In this document: positions 1-10,916 of the stretch, one piece after another
How positions within the stretch are numbered: the stretch's first letter is position 1
Layout of the letters: each line of letters opens with the position of its first letter
From: Phytomonas francai
Taxonomy: Eukaryota; Euglenozoa; Kinetoplastea; Trypanosomatida; Trypanosomatidae
Direction of reading: 5' to 3'
DNA: 55,749 nt
Assembly (NCBI GenBank): GCA_001766655.1
Contig: MJCC01000019.1
Span: 167,434 to 223,182 of the forward strand
Notes under the pieces: generated by a model
The model's database searches: none
What the model was told of the DNA's origin: nothing
The model's input: the letters and a program-made list of their open reading frames with translations, nothing else
Position numbers and translations under genes: made by a program

Positions 1-1045
1 TGCGCCCACATGGTTGTATGGAGCCGTACGGCCATTACCTTGTAACAAACAACGTTCTTGTGTCACAAGGTGCAAAATTTGGTGCCGAATCACACACTTT
101 CCTAGGTAGGTCCCTGATAATTTCCATGGTTCTCCGCGGTGGGACAATGGAGGTGTATTGGAGATGTTTGAAGACAATCCATCGATATCCTTTCCTATTC
201 TATCTAGGGGCCAAAAGGCCATAAAACAAAAGCACCCTGTTTCCATTAGCATAGCTATCGTCATGGAATTCGTGTCTATAATTAAATCGTGGAAAATCGA
301 TTTTTTATATGCGGAAACCTACTATGCTACTTTTTCTACCCCCAATTGGTTAAGAAGTGCTATAAAATGCGTGAATAACTTGTCTAATTGTTGTTTTATT
401 TCCCTAATAACCATTGCAATGCTGAAAAGGTTCTCCTTAATTCACCCCTCTGCCGGATCGCATGTCATTCACTTCTTTGCTTTGCAAATAAACGATGGAG
501 CTTCACTCCGTGTGGGGTTCAAAAAATCTCGTTTTTTCCATTCTAAGCATCAACGAACTTGAATTTCCTAAGTTGCCCTTTTTTAAACTTGCCAGGCCCA
601 AGAAAATAGCCTCCATTGTATCGGGGTATGGGGAAAAGAATCTCATCAGGACTGCAAAAGCAATCTATTCGAATTTTATTGGATAATGTTTAATTGTAAG
701 CCCCGCGAAGATACCTGAATCAATACTATCATAAACAGATTCTAAATTAAACAGTTTAAAATTCCCATAGCGGGATTCCAATGTTCTTTGGAAAGAAGAA
801 ATGGAGCAAAGGTTTTTTCCACACCATGGTGGTGTTGGCTTGAAATTCATCTTCGAAAGGGTAATATAAATCTTTTTTGACTCTCTTTCACCCCTGGCTG
901 GTTCAAATCGCCGAGGGTGATGGCATACGGGCGATGCGTTCAATTTTAAAGCTGGGAAAATCTTACAGGTTTTTGACTCGATTTATCAGTCAAATATACT
1001 TTGTAACTTTCCAATCGCATATACTCATCGCTTATGAAAATGAAC

Positions 1046-1058
1046 GGGGGGGGGGGGG
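1046..1058 (+). repeat. G13 homopolymer
   Basis: Mononucleotide run in spacer; part of a window-wide excess of long G/C runs (see C12 at 1333-1344, C17 at 31485-31501, G19 at 35814-35832). Confidence 0.95.
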
Positions 1059-2039
1059 AATTCGTTGTGTACGAAGTTTTCTGTGTATCACATATTGAAA
1101 GCTCAAGATTTCTTCCACGCGCTCCACAAACGGAGTGGGTTCTCTTTGAGGGGGGAGGGGAAGGCACAATTAGCTTTTTTATTCGAATGCGTTTGGCAAC
1201 CATTAATATTCTGAGTCATCTCGACTTCATTCTCACGCGATCCGAAAGTGCACGCACGCTCCGTACCCCGCAGAGGTGGGGCCGCACATTTTTTTTTAAA
1301 TTATCGGTAAAATAGTTTTTTTCTGATTTATTCCCCCCCCCCCCAAAAAAAAAGAATAATAACAGCAACAATAGTAGTAAATGAAAGTTGTGACTTCTAG
1401 TGGTATGCTTACGAAAATTTTTTCGTTCTGAGCACTTATAGGCCATTCATGCTCGTGGACTTTGCGCGGTCGATTTATGGGTGGAAACAAGCCATAGCTA
1501 GCTTATAGCAATTCATTATCTAGGAGCTTAATCTAATTGTTATCATTGCAGCTTCTGCATTTCTGTGTTTGTCTTTAGCTTCATTAGAGGATAGGCCTGA
1601 ATTTCTTTAACTTTTAATAATATCTCAAATATGCCTATCGTATGTGGATTATCACTGACTGATTGCGGGTTGCTTACACACGCAATACGTGTAGTTTTAG
1701 AAGTGGAAGATCTTGTAAGGGCAGTTGTATGTGTAAAATGAGAAGTTTTTGTGGCGTTGAAAGGCAGTTTAGTCATTTGTATTTAATTCTTATAGAAGAA
1801 ATAGCGTAGTCTTATCTTTTTTTCTATTTTCTTTACAGTATTACCCCTATATATATGCGTATTGTTTCTTTTTTCATACCATACTAAATGATTAAACTTT
1901 CAACTAAACATAAAAGAGTCATAAATATTTGTTTCTTATCATTTTTATTCAAATACTTTATGATAATTTCTTTTATGTCCTTATATGCATAACTAGAGCA
2001 ACTTTTTCTCTGTAAAAAGGCCAATCATTCTGTAATAGT

Positions 2040-2222
2040 TTTTTTTTTGTCTTCTGTGCCAGTCTCATTTTGCTTCATTCAACTCTTACTTGGGACCATC
2101 TTGATCTCTCACTTTTCACAAACTTTGTCCAAAGACTGACAGGAACTGTGGCTCAGGCTCACTGGGAGGAGGCTCTGATCGAACGAGTCTGTAATAGGCG
2201 CTGTATTTATTGGTTAAGTTAG
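2040..2222 (+). pseudogene. Coding relic, unidentified (weak Rtr1/RPAP2-like look)
   Basis: An open frame of about 60 codons without a convincing start lies in a GC-richer island inside AT-rich spacer and ends at TAG 2220-2222. Its C-terminal part contains AHWEEALIERVCNRRCIYW. The pattern of an acidic helix, an E-R pair and two spaced cysteines loosely resembles the start of the Rtr1/RPAP2 zinc-binding domain of RNA polymerase II CTD phosphatases. That resemblance rests on a few residues only. No second cysteine pair is visible downstream in any frame, so if the family guess is right the rest has decayed. It could equally be an unrelated fragment. Confidence 0.3.
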
Positions 2223-4127
2223 CAATGAGCAACTTAATCACTACGATCCCGTTATATTACATTTTAATAAAGTAGCTTATGTTTTTTCTTACCGTTGATG
2301 CTCAAGCGAGTGGTGGTGGTAAAGGAAAGTGTTTGTGCGTAGGGCATTTTGATTACTTTCTAAACCACATTAAGCTATTTTTAAAACACATTAATGGAAA
2401 GCTACCGGAGTTGAAAGGAAACTTTCTTTTCACTCCATCGGAGAACATGTTTCTATTTACATTCAGAGACCCATTTTTTTCAGTCTCACTATGCTTAGTG
2501 ATCTAGATTTTGTGGTAAAAATGAATCCACTCGGTTACAGTGAGAATAAAATGATCATTTTCAAAAAATAATCAACATGTTAAAGATGCCCATAGCACAA
2601 CTGTACGTCACTTCTTTGAATCACAATAAATTGATTGCTGAAGTGTTGAAGCAGTGTCGATACTATATCATAAAAAAAACCATGTTTGTGTTTCATGGCC
2701 GAATTTATGTTCGTAATTGTTCACAGACTCAAACAGGACAGCAATATTGAAAGATGATTTTCACTTTCAATTGATTTTGTAGGGGGTGATAAGGGATCTA
2801 TCTTGGGTATTTCTCTGCGATTATAAACTTTTTACTTTCGGAATCTAAGGAAATATATACTTGTCCTTATGCTGGACGCGAAGTTCTAGAAAGTTGGAGC
2901 GAGATAAGATGCTGAATGGTATAATTTCTTTTATTAAGCAATGTTGTGCACAGTCTTGATCAATATTCTATGTAATTAAATAAATACATAATGTATCTTT
3001 GATGTTAGTCTCAATATTTTTAATTACTATATTAGAATATATTGTTCTAGTATAGTTGAAATATATTGAATTTATAAGCATCTGTTTTTATTCGTTTTTT
3101 TTTTTTGAAGAAAATCTATTTATTTCGAATGTAATAACACGTTTTAAAGTTAGTTTATCCAAACCCACAGAAGAGGCATATAAGACAAACAAGAGTTTAG
3201 GGTGAGACCATCTAACTTTTGATTGTTGATATAAAGGTACTTACTACGCACGCAGTAAAAAAAAAGGAAAAATACTGATCTATATATCTTTTCTCTTCTC
3301 TTTCTATTCTAATTTCACCATTTACCCAAGGAATTGTTTTCATAAGAAAATCGTTTCTTTTTTATCTTTACAAATGGAAACTTTAACAATTATATAATGT
3401 AAAGAGGAATAAACCTCCCCAATAGAAAAATCCGAAAGGCTACATATATTGTTCATTTTAATATCCATGACTTAATTTTTTTTTGCGACTCTTTTTAATG
3501 AAAGTGGCCCCAAAAGAACTACACACATAAAATATTTTTATTGTTGTACACGTCAAATTTCGTTTTTGAAGGATAAAGATACTAATTCTCAAGAAAGGGA
3601 ATTTCTTTTCTTTATCTATCTATGCTTCTATTTAGTGTACTCAAAAAATCTATGAAGGAAGAATAGGGACGGGCTGAATGAACTATTTTTATTGCTTTTA
3701 TTACCATTTGAGGAAATTACTCATTTTTCTTCATCTTGGCAATCTTATTTAAAGTTATTTTTTAACATAATTTTATTATTTATTCCCTTGTCACTGTATA
3801 ATGTTTACGAAGATTCACGTTTGATATGCCTGACAGGGGAAGTACTTCTCAAATGTTCAAATTAGCGTAGTTGAATATTTATTAGATCATTCATTTTATT
3901 AAAGACTAAACATAATGCGCTAAACCAAGTGGTATATCCTGAAGGTCATATTGCTCAGTTTGAAGGATTGTAAATAGTCATAACGAAAAGGAAGCACATT
4001 TATTTTAGTCCTTTATGATACCTTTGACTACAGTTTACTTTTTGATGTTGAGCTGATAGTGTATTGGTGATAACATGATGGATATCTGATGTGCTGAAAA
4101 AAGAAGCATTGGGAATGCTCAGCGTTC

Positions 4128-4738
4128 ATGAATGACAAGGAGCCGCTGTGGTGCCACCTTAATACATAAACACATGATGTCCATGCAGGATGAAGTTGGT
4201 TGTAACTGCACCAAAGTAACTATTTACTCGTTTCCAGATTTTAATCTAGCTCGAAAGGCTTGGGTTTCTCTTTTAGAAGCCTCCGAAAAATTAAGGACAA
4301 ATATTGGTGATGGGTGATTAGCATGCACTGAGAGGTGTATATTCTTGCGGCTTACAACTGTAAACCCCATATTTTTATCTCAAAAGGGATTCGAATGTGC
4401 AAAAATGTCTACGAATGGCATAGATATTCCATATATATATCGAAGGGTTGTCTGGTTTCTATCCTCGACTTTGGTGCCGAAGCGTTCCTGTCAGCAAGTG
4501 CCGTGCGTGTAAATTTAGACCTTCTATTGCCCCTGTTCTCTATGATCCACAACATGTACGTGACAGCATACTTGGGTTTTTACTAGGGTTCAAAATATTT
4601 ATTATACCAACTCTTCTCCACCTTGCTTATATTGATCAGTTTAAATTGAAATCTTTTACAGCCGATAATGTTCGAAGGATCTACCTTGTAGACAGCGGCT
4701 ATGTTTATTGTAAAAGGATGGTGAACTTTAGGGGATGA
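4128..4738 (+). pseudogene. Coding relic in three frames, unidentified
   Basis: A run of protein-like fragments passes from frame to frame. ATG 4128 gives MNDKEPLWCHLNT then a stop. ATG 4132 gives a 61-codon frame ending in FNLARKAWVSLLEASEKLR. Frame 4335-4586 and frame 4448-4738 follow, the latter containing KCRACKFRPSIAPVLYD and FTADNVRRIYLVDSGYVYC. The island is richer in GC than its surroundings, and the frame changes are those expected of an old pseudogene. I do not recognise the family. A (CA)n(TA)n microsatellite begins just after it. Confidence 0.35.
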
Positions 4739-4761
4739 TCGTCATCATCGAAAACACATGC

Positions 4762-4764
4762 ATG

Positions 4765-4817
<53 letters not shown>
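4762..4817 (+). repeat. (CA)n(TA)n compound microsatellite
   Basis: About 11 CA units pass directly into about 16 TA units, in AT-rich spacer. Confidence 0.95.
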
Positions 4818-4818
<1 letters not shown>

Positions 4819-5258
4819 AGAGCAAGGAAGTGTGTATGTGCTAAAGTTTGAGAGACCATTAGTTCAAGAGAATAAATGTCTACTTTTTTTCCATTTCTGA
4901 ATTCTATAATCGAAATTTGTGAAAACCAAGAATGCCTTCTTCCGTTGAAGGGTTAAAATTGTGGATACGGAGCTCTTGAACTTGATAGAGATGAATCATA
5001 GCGTGATATTCTGTTGCTGACATTCACGAGAATCATAAATTTCCATGCCACACTTGTTGAACTTCTCATTTTTTCTCTCTCCCTCTACACATTAAAGAGT
5101 TTAGACCAAAAGTTTTAAGTGCTTTTCTTCCTGCTAACACATTTTAATATTTTTCTACTTCTTCACAAATTTGCAATAACTTATACAAAATCTACGCAAC
5201 CTTCTATTATGTTCGTACAATGGTAAAACGAAGAGTGAAAAAGGTAAAGGCTTAATGC

Positions 5259-5886
5259 ATGCCGAGCCTTCAGTATTCCCGTTGGCTAAGAAGGGCTGTT
5301 GCATTTTCTTGTTACTGTCTATTGTTCTACTGCATTTTTTTTTTCGAACAGCAGACCAGTGGGGTCAGGAGAGACATTTATCTTCATGGAATCTGTTGCA
5401 ACACGGGTGTCATATAGCCTGAGTTCTCCATGGGGTTCATTTTTGAAATGTGGGAGTTGTTGAGGATACAAACAAAGTCAAATAATATAGGGCTGATTCT
5501 AACGAGCGAAGTTTAAGAATCGATGTGTCCGACACATTCATGAGATTCACTGGGTTTTTTTTTTTTGACACCAAGTAGCTGTTTTTTAAATGTAAAAAAA
5601 GGTAGTTTTATACTTTTAAAAGTACATAAATAAGCTGAATAGGTTTGATACCTTCAAACTGGAGCCGATTGAGATTGGTGTAGAGTTGATATCTGGAGCC
5701 GTTGACAATATGTTTGAATATCTGATCGTGTCGCGCGACTAGCAAAGTTGCCATTATAAAACCATTGAGGCTTCTAATGTGAGCGTCCTATTATGGACAA
5801 TTCTCGAAATTGTAATGCTTATGTTCATCTCCTTTAAGCAGATTTACTTTTTAAAGTGTTTCTTGAAAAGAAATCGCATTTTTTAA
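5259..5886 (+). pseudogene. p24 (emp24/gp25L/TMED) cargo-receptor relic
   Basis: p24 proteins are small type I membrane proteins of COPI/COPII vesicles: signal peptide, GOLD domain, coiled coil, one TM and a short tail. All of these are visible here in broken form. ATG 5259 starts MPSLQYSRWLRR, then a hydrophobic signal-like stretch. After an in-frame TAG the same frame reads PEFSMGFIFEM, resembling the GOLD strand of TMED2. From 5650 another frame reads KLEPIEIGVELISGAVDNMF, then FEYLIVSRD, a TAG at 5740-5742, and TIEASNVSVLLWTILEIVML followed by FKQIYFLKCFLKRNR. The last pieces match the p24 order of coiled coil, Arg-containing juxtamembrane segment, TM and QIYYLKRFF-type tail. At least two stops and one frame change make a functional product unlikely. 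Confidence 0.72.
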
Positions 5887-6430
5887 TCCGAGGGAATACG
5901 TTCTAGAAATAAAAAAAAGGTAAAATACATGTAACAGTCTCTGTACAATTTAATATTATCCAAAAGAAACAGTAGTGTGCTTTGTTTGCTCATCTATAAT
6001 ATCACGAAGTCAAGGTTTATTATGGCTCGTGTGAATTTTTAAAGCTTCAATTTGTTCTTTATGCCAAAAATTAAAGATATTTTTTCTAAGGAGTGCAATC
6101 GTTTATTTTTCTGAGTCCTTTAATGCGAAATAATGTTTATACGTATCAATATTGATATTCAATTGATGATTTTTATAAAAATGCTAGTGCCGTTGTTCTA
6201 AGTGTTTTTTTTTGTCTTTTAATTACTTCTGTATTATTGATCTGCATGATTTTGACGAAACTACACGCATCTTTGCAATTCCAGTTAACCATTTCACTGA
6301 GTTTCCTCTTTTATTTTCATCAAAGCACTATTCGACGATTACAAAGGTTTAGGGTTCACTTTGGTGTTTCCCCCAAAGTAAAGTTTTGGAGGTCGCAGCA
6401 TTTTGGTGCTTCTTTTTTATTAATTACAAT
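5887..6430. other. AT-rich spacer and 5' UTR of the CFAP300 gene
   Basis: No coding potential beyond noise. Poly-T stretches precede the predicted splice acceptor at 6324-6325. Confidence 0.6.
6301..6325 (+). promoter_or_regulatory. Predicted trans-splice acceptor, CFAP300 gene
   Basis: A pyrimidine-rich run is followed by AG at 6324-6325, about 105 nt before ATG 6431. An alternative AG lies at 6283-6284. Inferred from the kinetoplastid tract-plus-AG pattern. Confidence 0.5.
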
Positions 6431-7651
6431 ATGCCCGGAGCACCGTTTTACTTTAGCTTTCTTGACAACGATAGTGACGTTCTAGTTGACAAGCTACACA
6501 GCGACTTCCAAAGACTACTTCTGAAATGGGGCCTACATGCGGAGGTTGGGAGTTGGCTTCTGAAAGCTTTTAATTATCAGATCAAACCAAGTAATGGTGT
6601 TAATGCGCGTGATATACAGTCAGCTAATCCTCATGAGGGGATGCAGGGATCAACTGCCAGGAGTGGCTTGAACCCCGCCTCGACTACGGCCGATTTGTCG
6701 CCTCCTTTGCAATTCCACGACGATGCGGCAGGAGATTTCTTAAAAAGTTTTTTTTCCAGTTTAGTAGTTCAAGATTCCTTACGACAGGCTGGTTGCCGTG
6801 CTCTAAACCTCTCCTTGGAAAAGGAACCAACAAAATTGGAAGTGCTGGAAGTTGACTACGCGTCACTTCGCACAAGCTGGACGAATTTGGAGCCTCTGAT
6901 TGATCCTCTTGTTCGAATTAAAGCGGTACGCCGTTTGTTGGACACAGAAAAATTAAGCGGAGTGAATCAAGCGCATTTGGAAGCTACACGTCTGCCGATC
7001 ACCAAGCGTATCGAGACAATGTTGCCGAGGGAAGTGCTCATATCGGATGAGGTGCGAGCGTTGTTTTTACAGGCGAATACGTGCAATGCGCAACTTGTTG
7101 GTAGCAAATCTGATAAACATTTTACCACTAACAACGTCGCGGACTTCGGGGAAGATGCGGAGGAGGGGGAGGACGATCCATACTACAGTTTAATGATGGG
7201 ATCATGCGGCGATGGCAAGCTTCCCATGAGCACCTTGCGTGCTGCGTATGCTGCGGAGGATAAGCAGGAGTTTATTTATCATGCCGCATGGCGCTTAGTG
7301 GCGGGAGGGGGAGCTATGAATCAGTTTGAAGATGACTTTGCTGTCTACCGCGATGCGGTGCGCATGTTGTTTCGTCGATTAATAACTTCTATACGAGTTC
7401 AAGAGAGTGATGGGTTAACGATCGCGTCTGGAAAAGAGAAATCTCAAAATCCTGAGGGTATCAATGGCATGCAAGGTGCTAATGTAAAGTACACACCAGA
7501 GATTCTCTCGCAAGTTTTTCAAGTTCATCGTGTTGAGCCTCTGCAGCTGTTCCCGCTCTCGGACGGCCGCATTCCGAGCAACCTCAACTACTGTTATGTT
7601 ATTGTGAATCCTCTTCAACAAACGGCAATCCTGTGGTATCATTGTTGTTGA
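6431..7651 (+). CDS. CFAP300: CFAP300 (C11orf70) family protein
   Basis: Cilia- and flagella-associated protein 300 is a cytoplasmic factor needed for assembly of axonemal dynein arms. The 406-aa product matches the family at both ends. N-terminal FSFLDND and LLLKWGL (aa 8-35) correspond to the family's F-x-FL and F-KWG segments. A C-terminal block from about aa 277 reads QEFIYHAAWRLVAGGGAMNQ, then FEDDFAVY, and later CYVIVNPLQQTAILWYHCC at the very end, matching the family's EFLFRLFKHL..GG..CQYED and IVDP..H...LYHC blocks. It is longer than the animal protein (about 270 aa), with extra low-complexity sequence at about aa 53-95 and 325-360. The start is the first ATG; the frame is open upstream only through non-ATG codons. 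It fits a flagellated protist. The next gene follows after a short 266-nt spacer. Confidence 0.85.
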   Translation: MPGAPFYFSFLDNDSDVLVDKLHSDFQRLLLKWGLHAEVGSWLLKAFNYQIKPSNGVNARDIQSANPHEGMQGSTARSGLNPASTTADLSPPLQFHDDAAGDFLKSFFSSLVVQDSLRQAGCRALNLSLEKEPTKLEVLEVDYASLRTSWTNLEPLIDPLVRIKAVRRLLDTEKLSGVNQAHLEATRLPITKRIETMLPREVLISDEVRALFLQANTCNAQLVGSKSDKHFTTNNVADFGEDAEEGEDDPYYSLMMGSCGDGKLPMSTLRAAYAAEDKQEFIYHAAWRLVAGGGAMNQFEDDFAVYRDAVRMLFRRLITSIRVQESDGLTIASGKEKSQNPEGINGMQGANVKYTPEILSQVFQVHRVEPLQLFPLSDGRIPSNLNYCYVIVNPLQQTAILWYHCC

Positions 7652-7840
7652 ATGCAGGGAGGCGTATCTGTGGGCTTATCTCTCTTTTATTTCCCTTAAT
7701 ATCTGCCTTTTTTACATATTCAATTCAAAGTATTACGTTTCAAATCAAATGAATCCTAAAGTGTCGTGAGAGTTTATTCATTTATCAATTGCTTAAATGC
7801 ATTAAAGCTTCCTCAATTTTTACTCTTTTTTTAATGAAGT

Positions 7841-7858
7841 CTTTTTCTTTCATTGTAG
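7841..7858 (+). promoter_or_regulatory. Predicted trans-splice acceptor, FG nucleoporin gene
   Basis: A CT-rich run ends in TTGTAG; AG at 7857-7858 is 59 nt before ATG 7918. Confidence 0.6.
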
Positions 7859-7917
7859 TTACACAAGGGGAGGTTTAGCCGAGGGTTTTGGTTTAGCGCT
7901 TGCGGTGTGAGTATACA

Positions 7918-10269
7918 ATGATACCTGCGAAGGCGCTCTCCATTGTAAATGAGGACTCCGCCTCAGATACTGAGCACGAACTTCACGAGCTCGCCTCTGC
8001 TCTGCGGCCCCGACGAGTCGGACCCGTTTTAGTGACACCATCGTCTTCCCAACCAACTACCAGCCATATGAATATTATGCGAGGCATTGGCAAGCGATTG
8101 AGAAGCCCGTATGAACCAGAGTGCCAGGGCCCGCTTCCCAATCCTGACTTTTGTTCCCCGTCAGAGAACGGTTCTGAAGTCTATGAAAGAGGAGGAGGCG
8201 GAGGAGAAGGCCTTAACGACGCTGCTGTAGGGCATGGAGGCGGTCGGTACGTGTCAATGCTGCGATTAACAAAAGTGCGTCGAGCTGAGGACGCGAACAA
8301 GTCTTCCTCTTCGGCGGTTTCTGTTCATCCAAATACCACTGCCTTTTTGCGAGCAGACTTGAATCGTCTTGGGGAGTCCCTCGCGCGTGTGGAAGAGCAA
8401 TTAGAACGCGAACGGGGTATGATCGAGAAACTGGAGAAGAGCAGTTCTGAATTCACAGGGACAATACCTGGAAAATTAGATGCTTTCAGAAATGAGGTCT
8501 TCGGTCGTATTGCAGAGGTTAAGCAAGGACAGGAGAGACTACAAAAGGAAGTTTCTAGTATTCAAAACGACATGTGTGCTGTGAAAGAGAACTTGGTATC
8601 CATACAAGGGTGCGCAACCAAGCTGGAGGGTAACGTTCAGCAACTTATGGTAGCTCTGGAGAAGGTAACAGAGCAAACTAATCGAATGCAACCCGCTTTA
8701 GGTATCGCTTCTGACGGGTTAGTCTCGTCTGTGAAGCCTTTGGGGGAGCCAGCGACTACCATCCGCGATGCTAGTAGTAAACCTGCGTTTGGTAGCACTT
8801 CTTTCAGCTTCGCACCAGCAGCTTCCACAACTCCTAACAACATCAATTTATCCTATTCCACAAAACCAGCGGATGCAACACCATTCTCATACCCTTCGCC
8901 ACAACCCCAAGAAACTGGGAAGAGCGAGAGTTCAAAGCCCCCAAGCGATCTTCCCACTCTGCCGCAAGCCGCGACTGAGAGAGCTGCGAATAGGAATGCT
9001 TCGCAGGCCTTTTCAAACCCTTTTATGAAACCCAGCACGATATCAACGCCCGCGGCCGATGGCGCCGCGAATGCCCATAGTGATACCGATGCCATAGACA
9101 AGCATACGGCACCGGGCGCGTTCTCCGTCGACCCTAATTCTTCCAAGGGGGCTGTTCTGGGGACTAGCGGCGGCATGTTCAATCCGTTCGGTGGCGGGGG
9201 CTCCTTTGCTGGGACGCCGAGCACGGGCACCACCACGACAGCGGCTCGCCCGCCCACGAGTAGTCTTTTTTCAGGAGATAAACCACAGCCACCGTCGGAA
9301 GGTTCCGTTAATCCAGCCTTTTCTACCGCCCCTACAACCGCAAACCAAAGCGGTGCCCCGACAGAACCCACCGCCGCGCCTTTTTCCTTTGGAAAGGCCG
9401 CGTTCGCTGGGATGACAGCACCGCCTGCGACCTCGCACGGGAAGGCCCCGCCGGGTCTCTTCTCCTTTTCTTCAGCGGAAAACGTCACATCCGGGGGGGG
9501 CGTTACCCCGGCCGCGCTTCCTGGTTTTTCCCTCGGCACGGCCGCCGCGCCCTCCTCCGCTGTTGGCGCGGTGCCAGCTCCCAACGGGGCCTTTCGGGGG
9601 TTTGGCGGCCCCACTCCGCCTGGAAGTGTGACGGCCGCTCCTGTGGCAACACCCTCTCTGTTTGGCTCCGCCTTCCCATCCGCATCCCAACCTAAAGAGG
9701 CGGTTAGGACGCCCGGTGACACGGCGAGTGGCGCACAGGAGGGCCAGAAGAGCCTTGGTTCCGGAAGCGTGGCGTTCGCCTCCCCGCTGCCCTTTACGAC
9801 GGCGCCAGCAGTTCCTTCCTCTGTATCTGTGCCATCCTTTGGATTTGGGGCTTCCAGCGCAAACAACGCCACCACCGCACCCCCTGCCGCGTCCTCACCG
9901 TTCGTTGCGAACGTGCCTTCGTCGACGACGATTGGGGGCGGCGTGGGCAACAATGCTCGTAGCACCACCTCTCAGTATTCGTTTGGAGGCAACTCTAACA
10001 CCAGTGTGGGTGGTGCATCGCCTTTCGGGTCCACTGCGGTGGCGTCCACCCCGTTTGGCGCGCCGGCGGCGAATCCTACGGGAAGTGGGGTAGGCGGTGG
10101 GTTTACTCCAGCGGCCCCTGCAACGGCGGCACCGCCTTTCGCTGCACCCATTAACAACACGATTTCCTTCGGTAGTGGAAGCGGTTCCTTTATGGGATCG
10201 GATGGTGGCGCTAGTGGGTCCCAAATCCTGGGGACGAAGAAACGTCGTGCAACGAATCGACGATATTGA
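7918..10269 (+). CDS. FG-repeat nucleoporin with N-terminal coiled coil
   Basis: The 783-aa product has three parts. The first 140 residues are charged, with a Gly/Glu run. A coiled coil at about aa 145-258 begins LNRLGESLARVEEQLERER. A long Ala/Pro/Ser/Thr-rich region (about aa 285-765) is studded with FG-type motifs: FSFG, FGFG, SFGG, SPFG, TPFG, SLFG, FGG and FNPFGG. The last residues GTKKRRATNRRY are basic and could be a nuclear import signal or nucleic-acid contact. FG repeats form the permeability barrier of the nuclear pore and bind karyopherins, while the coiled coil would anchor the protein in the pore. Which nucleoporin it corresponds to cannot be said from sequence alone. The downstream half has low sequence complexity, which explains the long antisense shadow frames. 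ATG 7918 is the first ATG after the predicted splice acceptor. Confidence 0.88.
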   Translation: MIPAKALSIVNEDSASDTEHELHELASALRPRRVGPVLVTPSSSQPTTSHMNIMRGIGKRLRSPYEPECQGPLPNPDFCSPSENGSEVYERGGGGGEGLNDAAVGHGGGRYVSMLRLTKVRRAEDANKSSSSAVSVHPNTTAFLRADLNRLGESLARVEEQLERERGMIEKLEKSSSEFTGTIPGKLDAFRNEVFGRIAEVKQGQERLQKEVSSIQNDMCAVKENLVSIQGCATKLEGNVQQLMVALEKVTEQTNRMQPALGIASDGLVSSVKPLGEPATTIRDASSKPAFGSTSFSFAPAASTTPNNINLSYSTKPADATPFSYPSPQPQETGKSESSKPPSDLPTLPQAATERAANRNASQAFSNPFMKPSTISTPAADGAANAHSDTDAIDKHTAPGAFSVDPNSSKGAVLGTSGGMFNPFGGGGSFAGTPSTGTTTTAARPPTSSLFSGDKPQPPSEGSVNPAFSTAPTTANQSGAPTEPTAAPFSFGKAAFAGMTAPPATSHGKAPPGLFSFSSAENVTSGGGVTPAALPGFSLGTAAAPSSAVGAVPAPNGAFRGFGGPTPPGSVTAAPVATPSLFGSAFPSASQPKEAVRTPGDTASGAQEGQKSLGSGSVAFASPLPFTTAPAVPSSVSVPSFGFGASSANNATTAPPAASSPFVANVPSSTTIGGGVGNNARSTTSQYSFGGNSNTSVGGASPFGSTAVASTPFGAPAANPTGSGVGGGFTPAAPATAAPPFAAPINNTISFGSGSGSFMGSDGGASGSQILGTKKRRATNRRY

Positions 10270-10916
10270 ACCGCTTCATGAAGGGAATGTGAAGCAAAAG
10301 AAGAGTTGGCTGAAAGGTAGTATTCCAGCAGCTTTGTGCATATATATGTAATATGGGCGCACATAGCGTGCTCGAGGTGAAATGAGACAAGCTTCTTTAC
10401 TACAAACAAGCTTAAAATAAACGAAATTAATGCATTTACTAATTTCTAACACTTTATAGATCGTCAGCGACTTTTTATTGATGCATGGGAAGCTTTATCA
10501 TGCAGATTGATTCTAGTTAGAGAAAGAGGAAAAGAGGTGAGTGTGAGACATTGGGTATACGTCATTTAAATCAACAGCTTTCATTGATAGATGTCTTATT
10601 ACTGATTAATTTTGTTCTTTTGATGCAGTATTTATTTTTGTCGATCAAAGCATCATTAGGAAAGCATGATGAAATACTCATTGTGTAGGTATATGAAAAT
10701 GGGTTTGCTTGAACAAAGTGTGTTGGACACTGTATTCCCTTCGAAATGTCGCTCTCATAGCGATAGAATCATTGTATTTTATAATTTTATGCCCCATATC
10801 TTATTATTGTTAAAGCAGACCAAAGAATTTATACACATAAATATTATTCACATTTATCTAGCGCCGATAACCCGAAAATTTGAGATCTGTATCGAGTTTA
10901 TTGGCGAGATCAGCAC

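Larger units (their letters stand above)
1..5258. other. AT-rich spacer with decayed coding islands
   Basis: No intact gene is supported here. The stretch is AT-rich with poly-T runs, a G13 run at 1046-1058, a C12/A9 run at 1333-1353 and a CA/TA microsatellite at about 4762-4817. Islands of higher GC at about 1-940, 1080-1290, 2040-2222 and 4128-4738 give short open frames that look protein-like but break quickly. The best two (2040-2222 and 4128-4738) are listed separately. In 1-940 both strands give plausible fragments: - strand 943 to 665 continues in frame past a TAG, while + strand 158-562 is also open. I cannot choose a strand. An ATG frame at 2279-2506 (75 codons) has no pyrimidine tract before it and is not called. 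Confidence 0.5.

Noticed and set aside
880..930. tRNA gene suggested by a GGTTCAAATC B-box-like string
   Set aside because: The T stem pairs poorly and no acceptor or D arm can be formed around it.
665..943. Minus-strand gene at the left edge
   Set aside because: Protein-like pieces exist, but the + strand gives comparable ones; no splice signal. Kept only as an unresolved island.
1543..1776. 77-codon Thr/Ser-rich - strand frame
   Set aside because: The + strand of the same stretch looks equally protein-like, and there is no acceptor on either side.
8853..9968. 371-codon - strand frame under the FG nucleoporin
   Set aside because: Antisense shadow of Gly/Ser/Pro/Ala-rich GC-rich coding; the + strand has FG motifs and a coiled coil.
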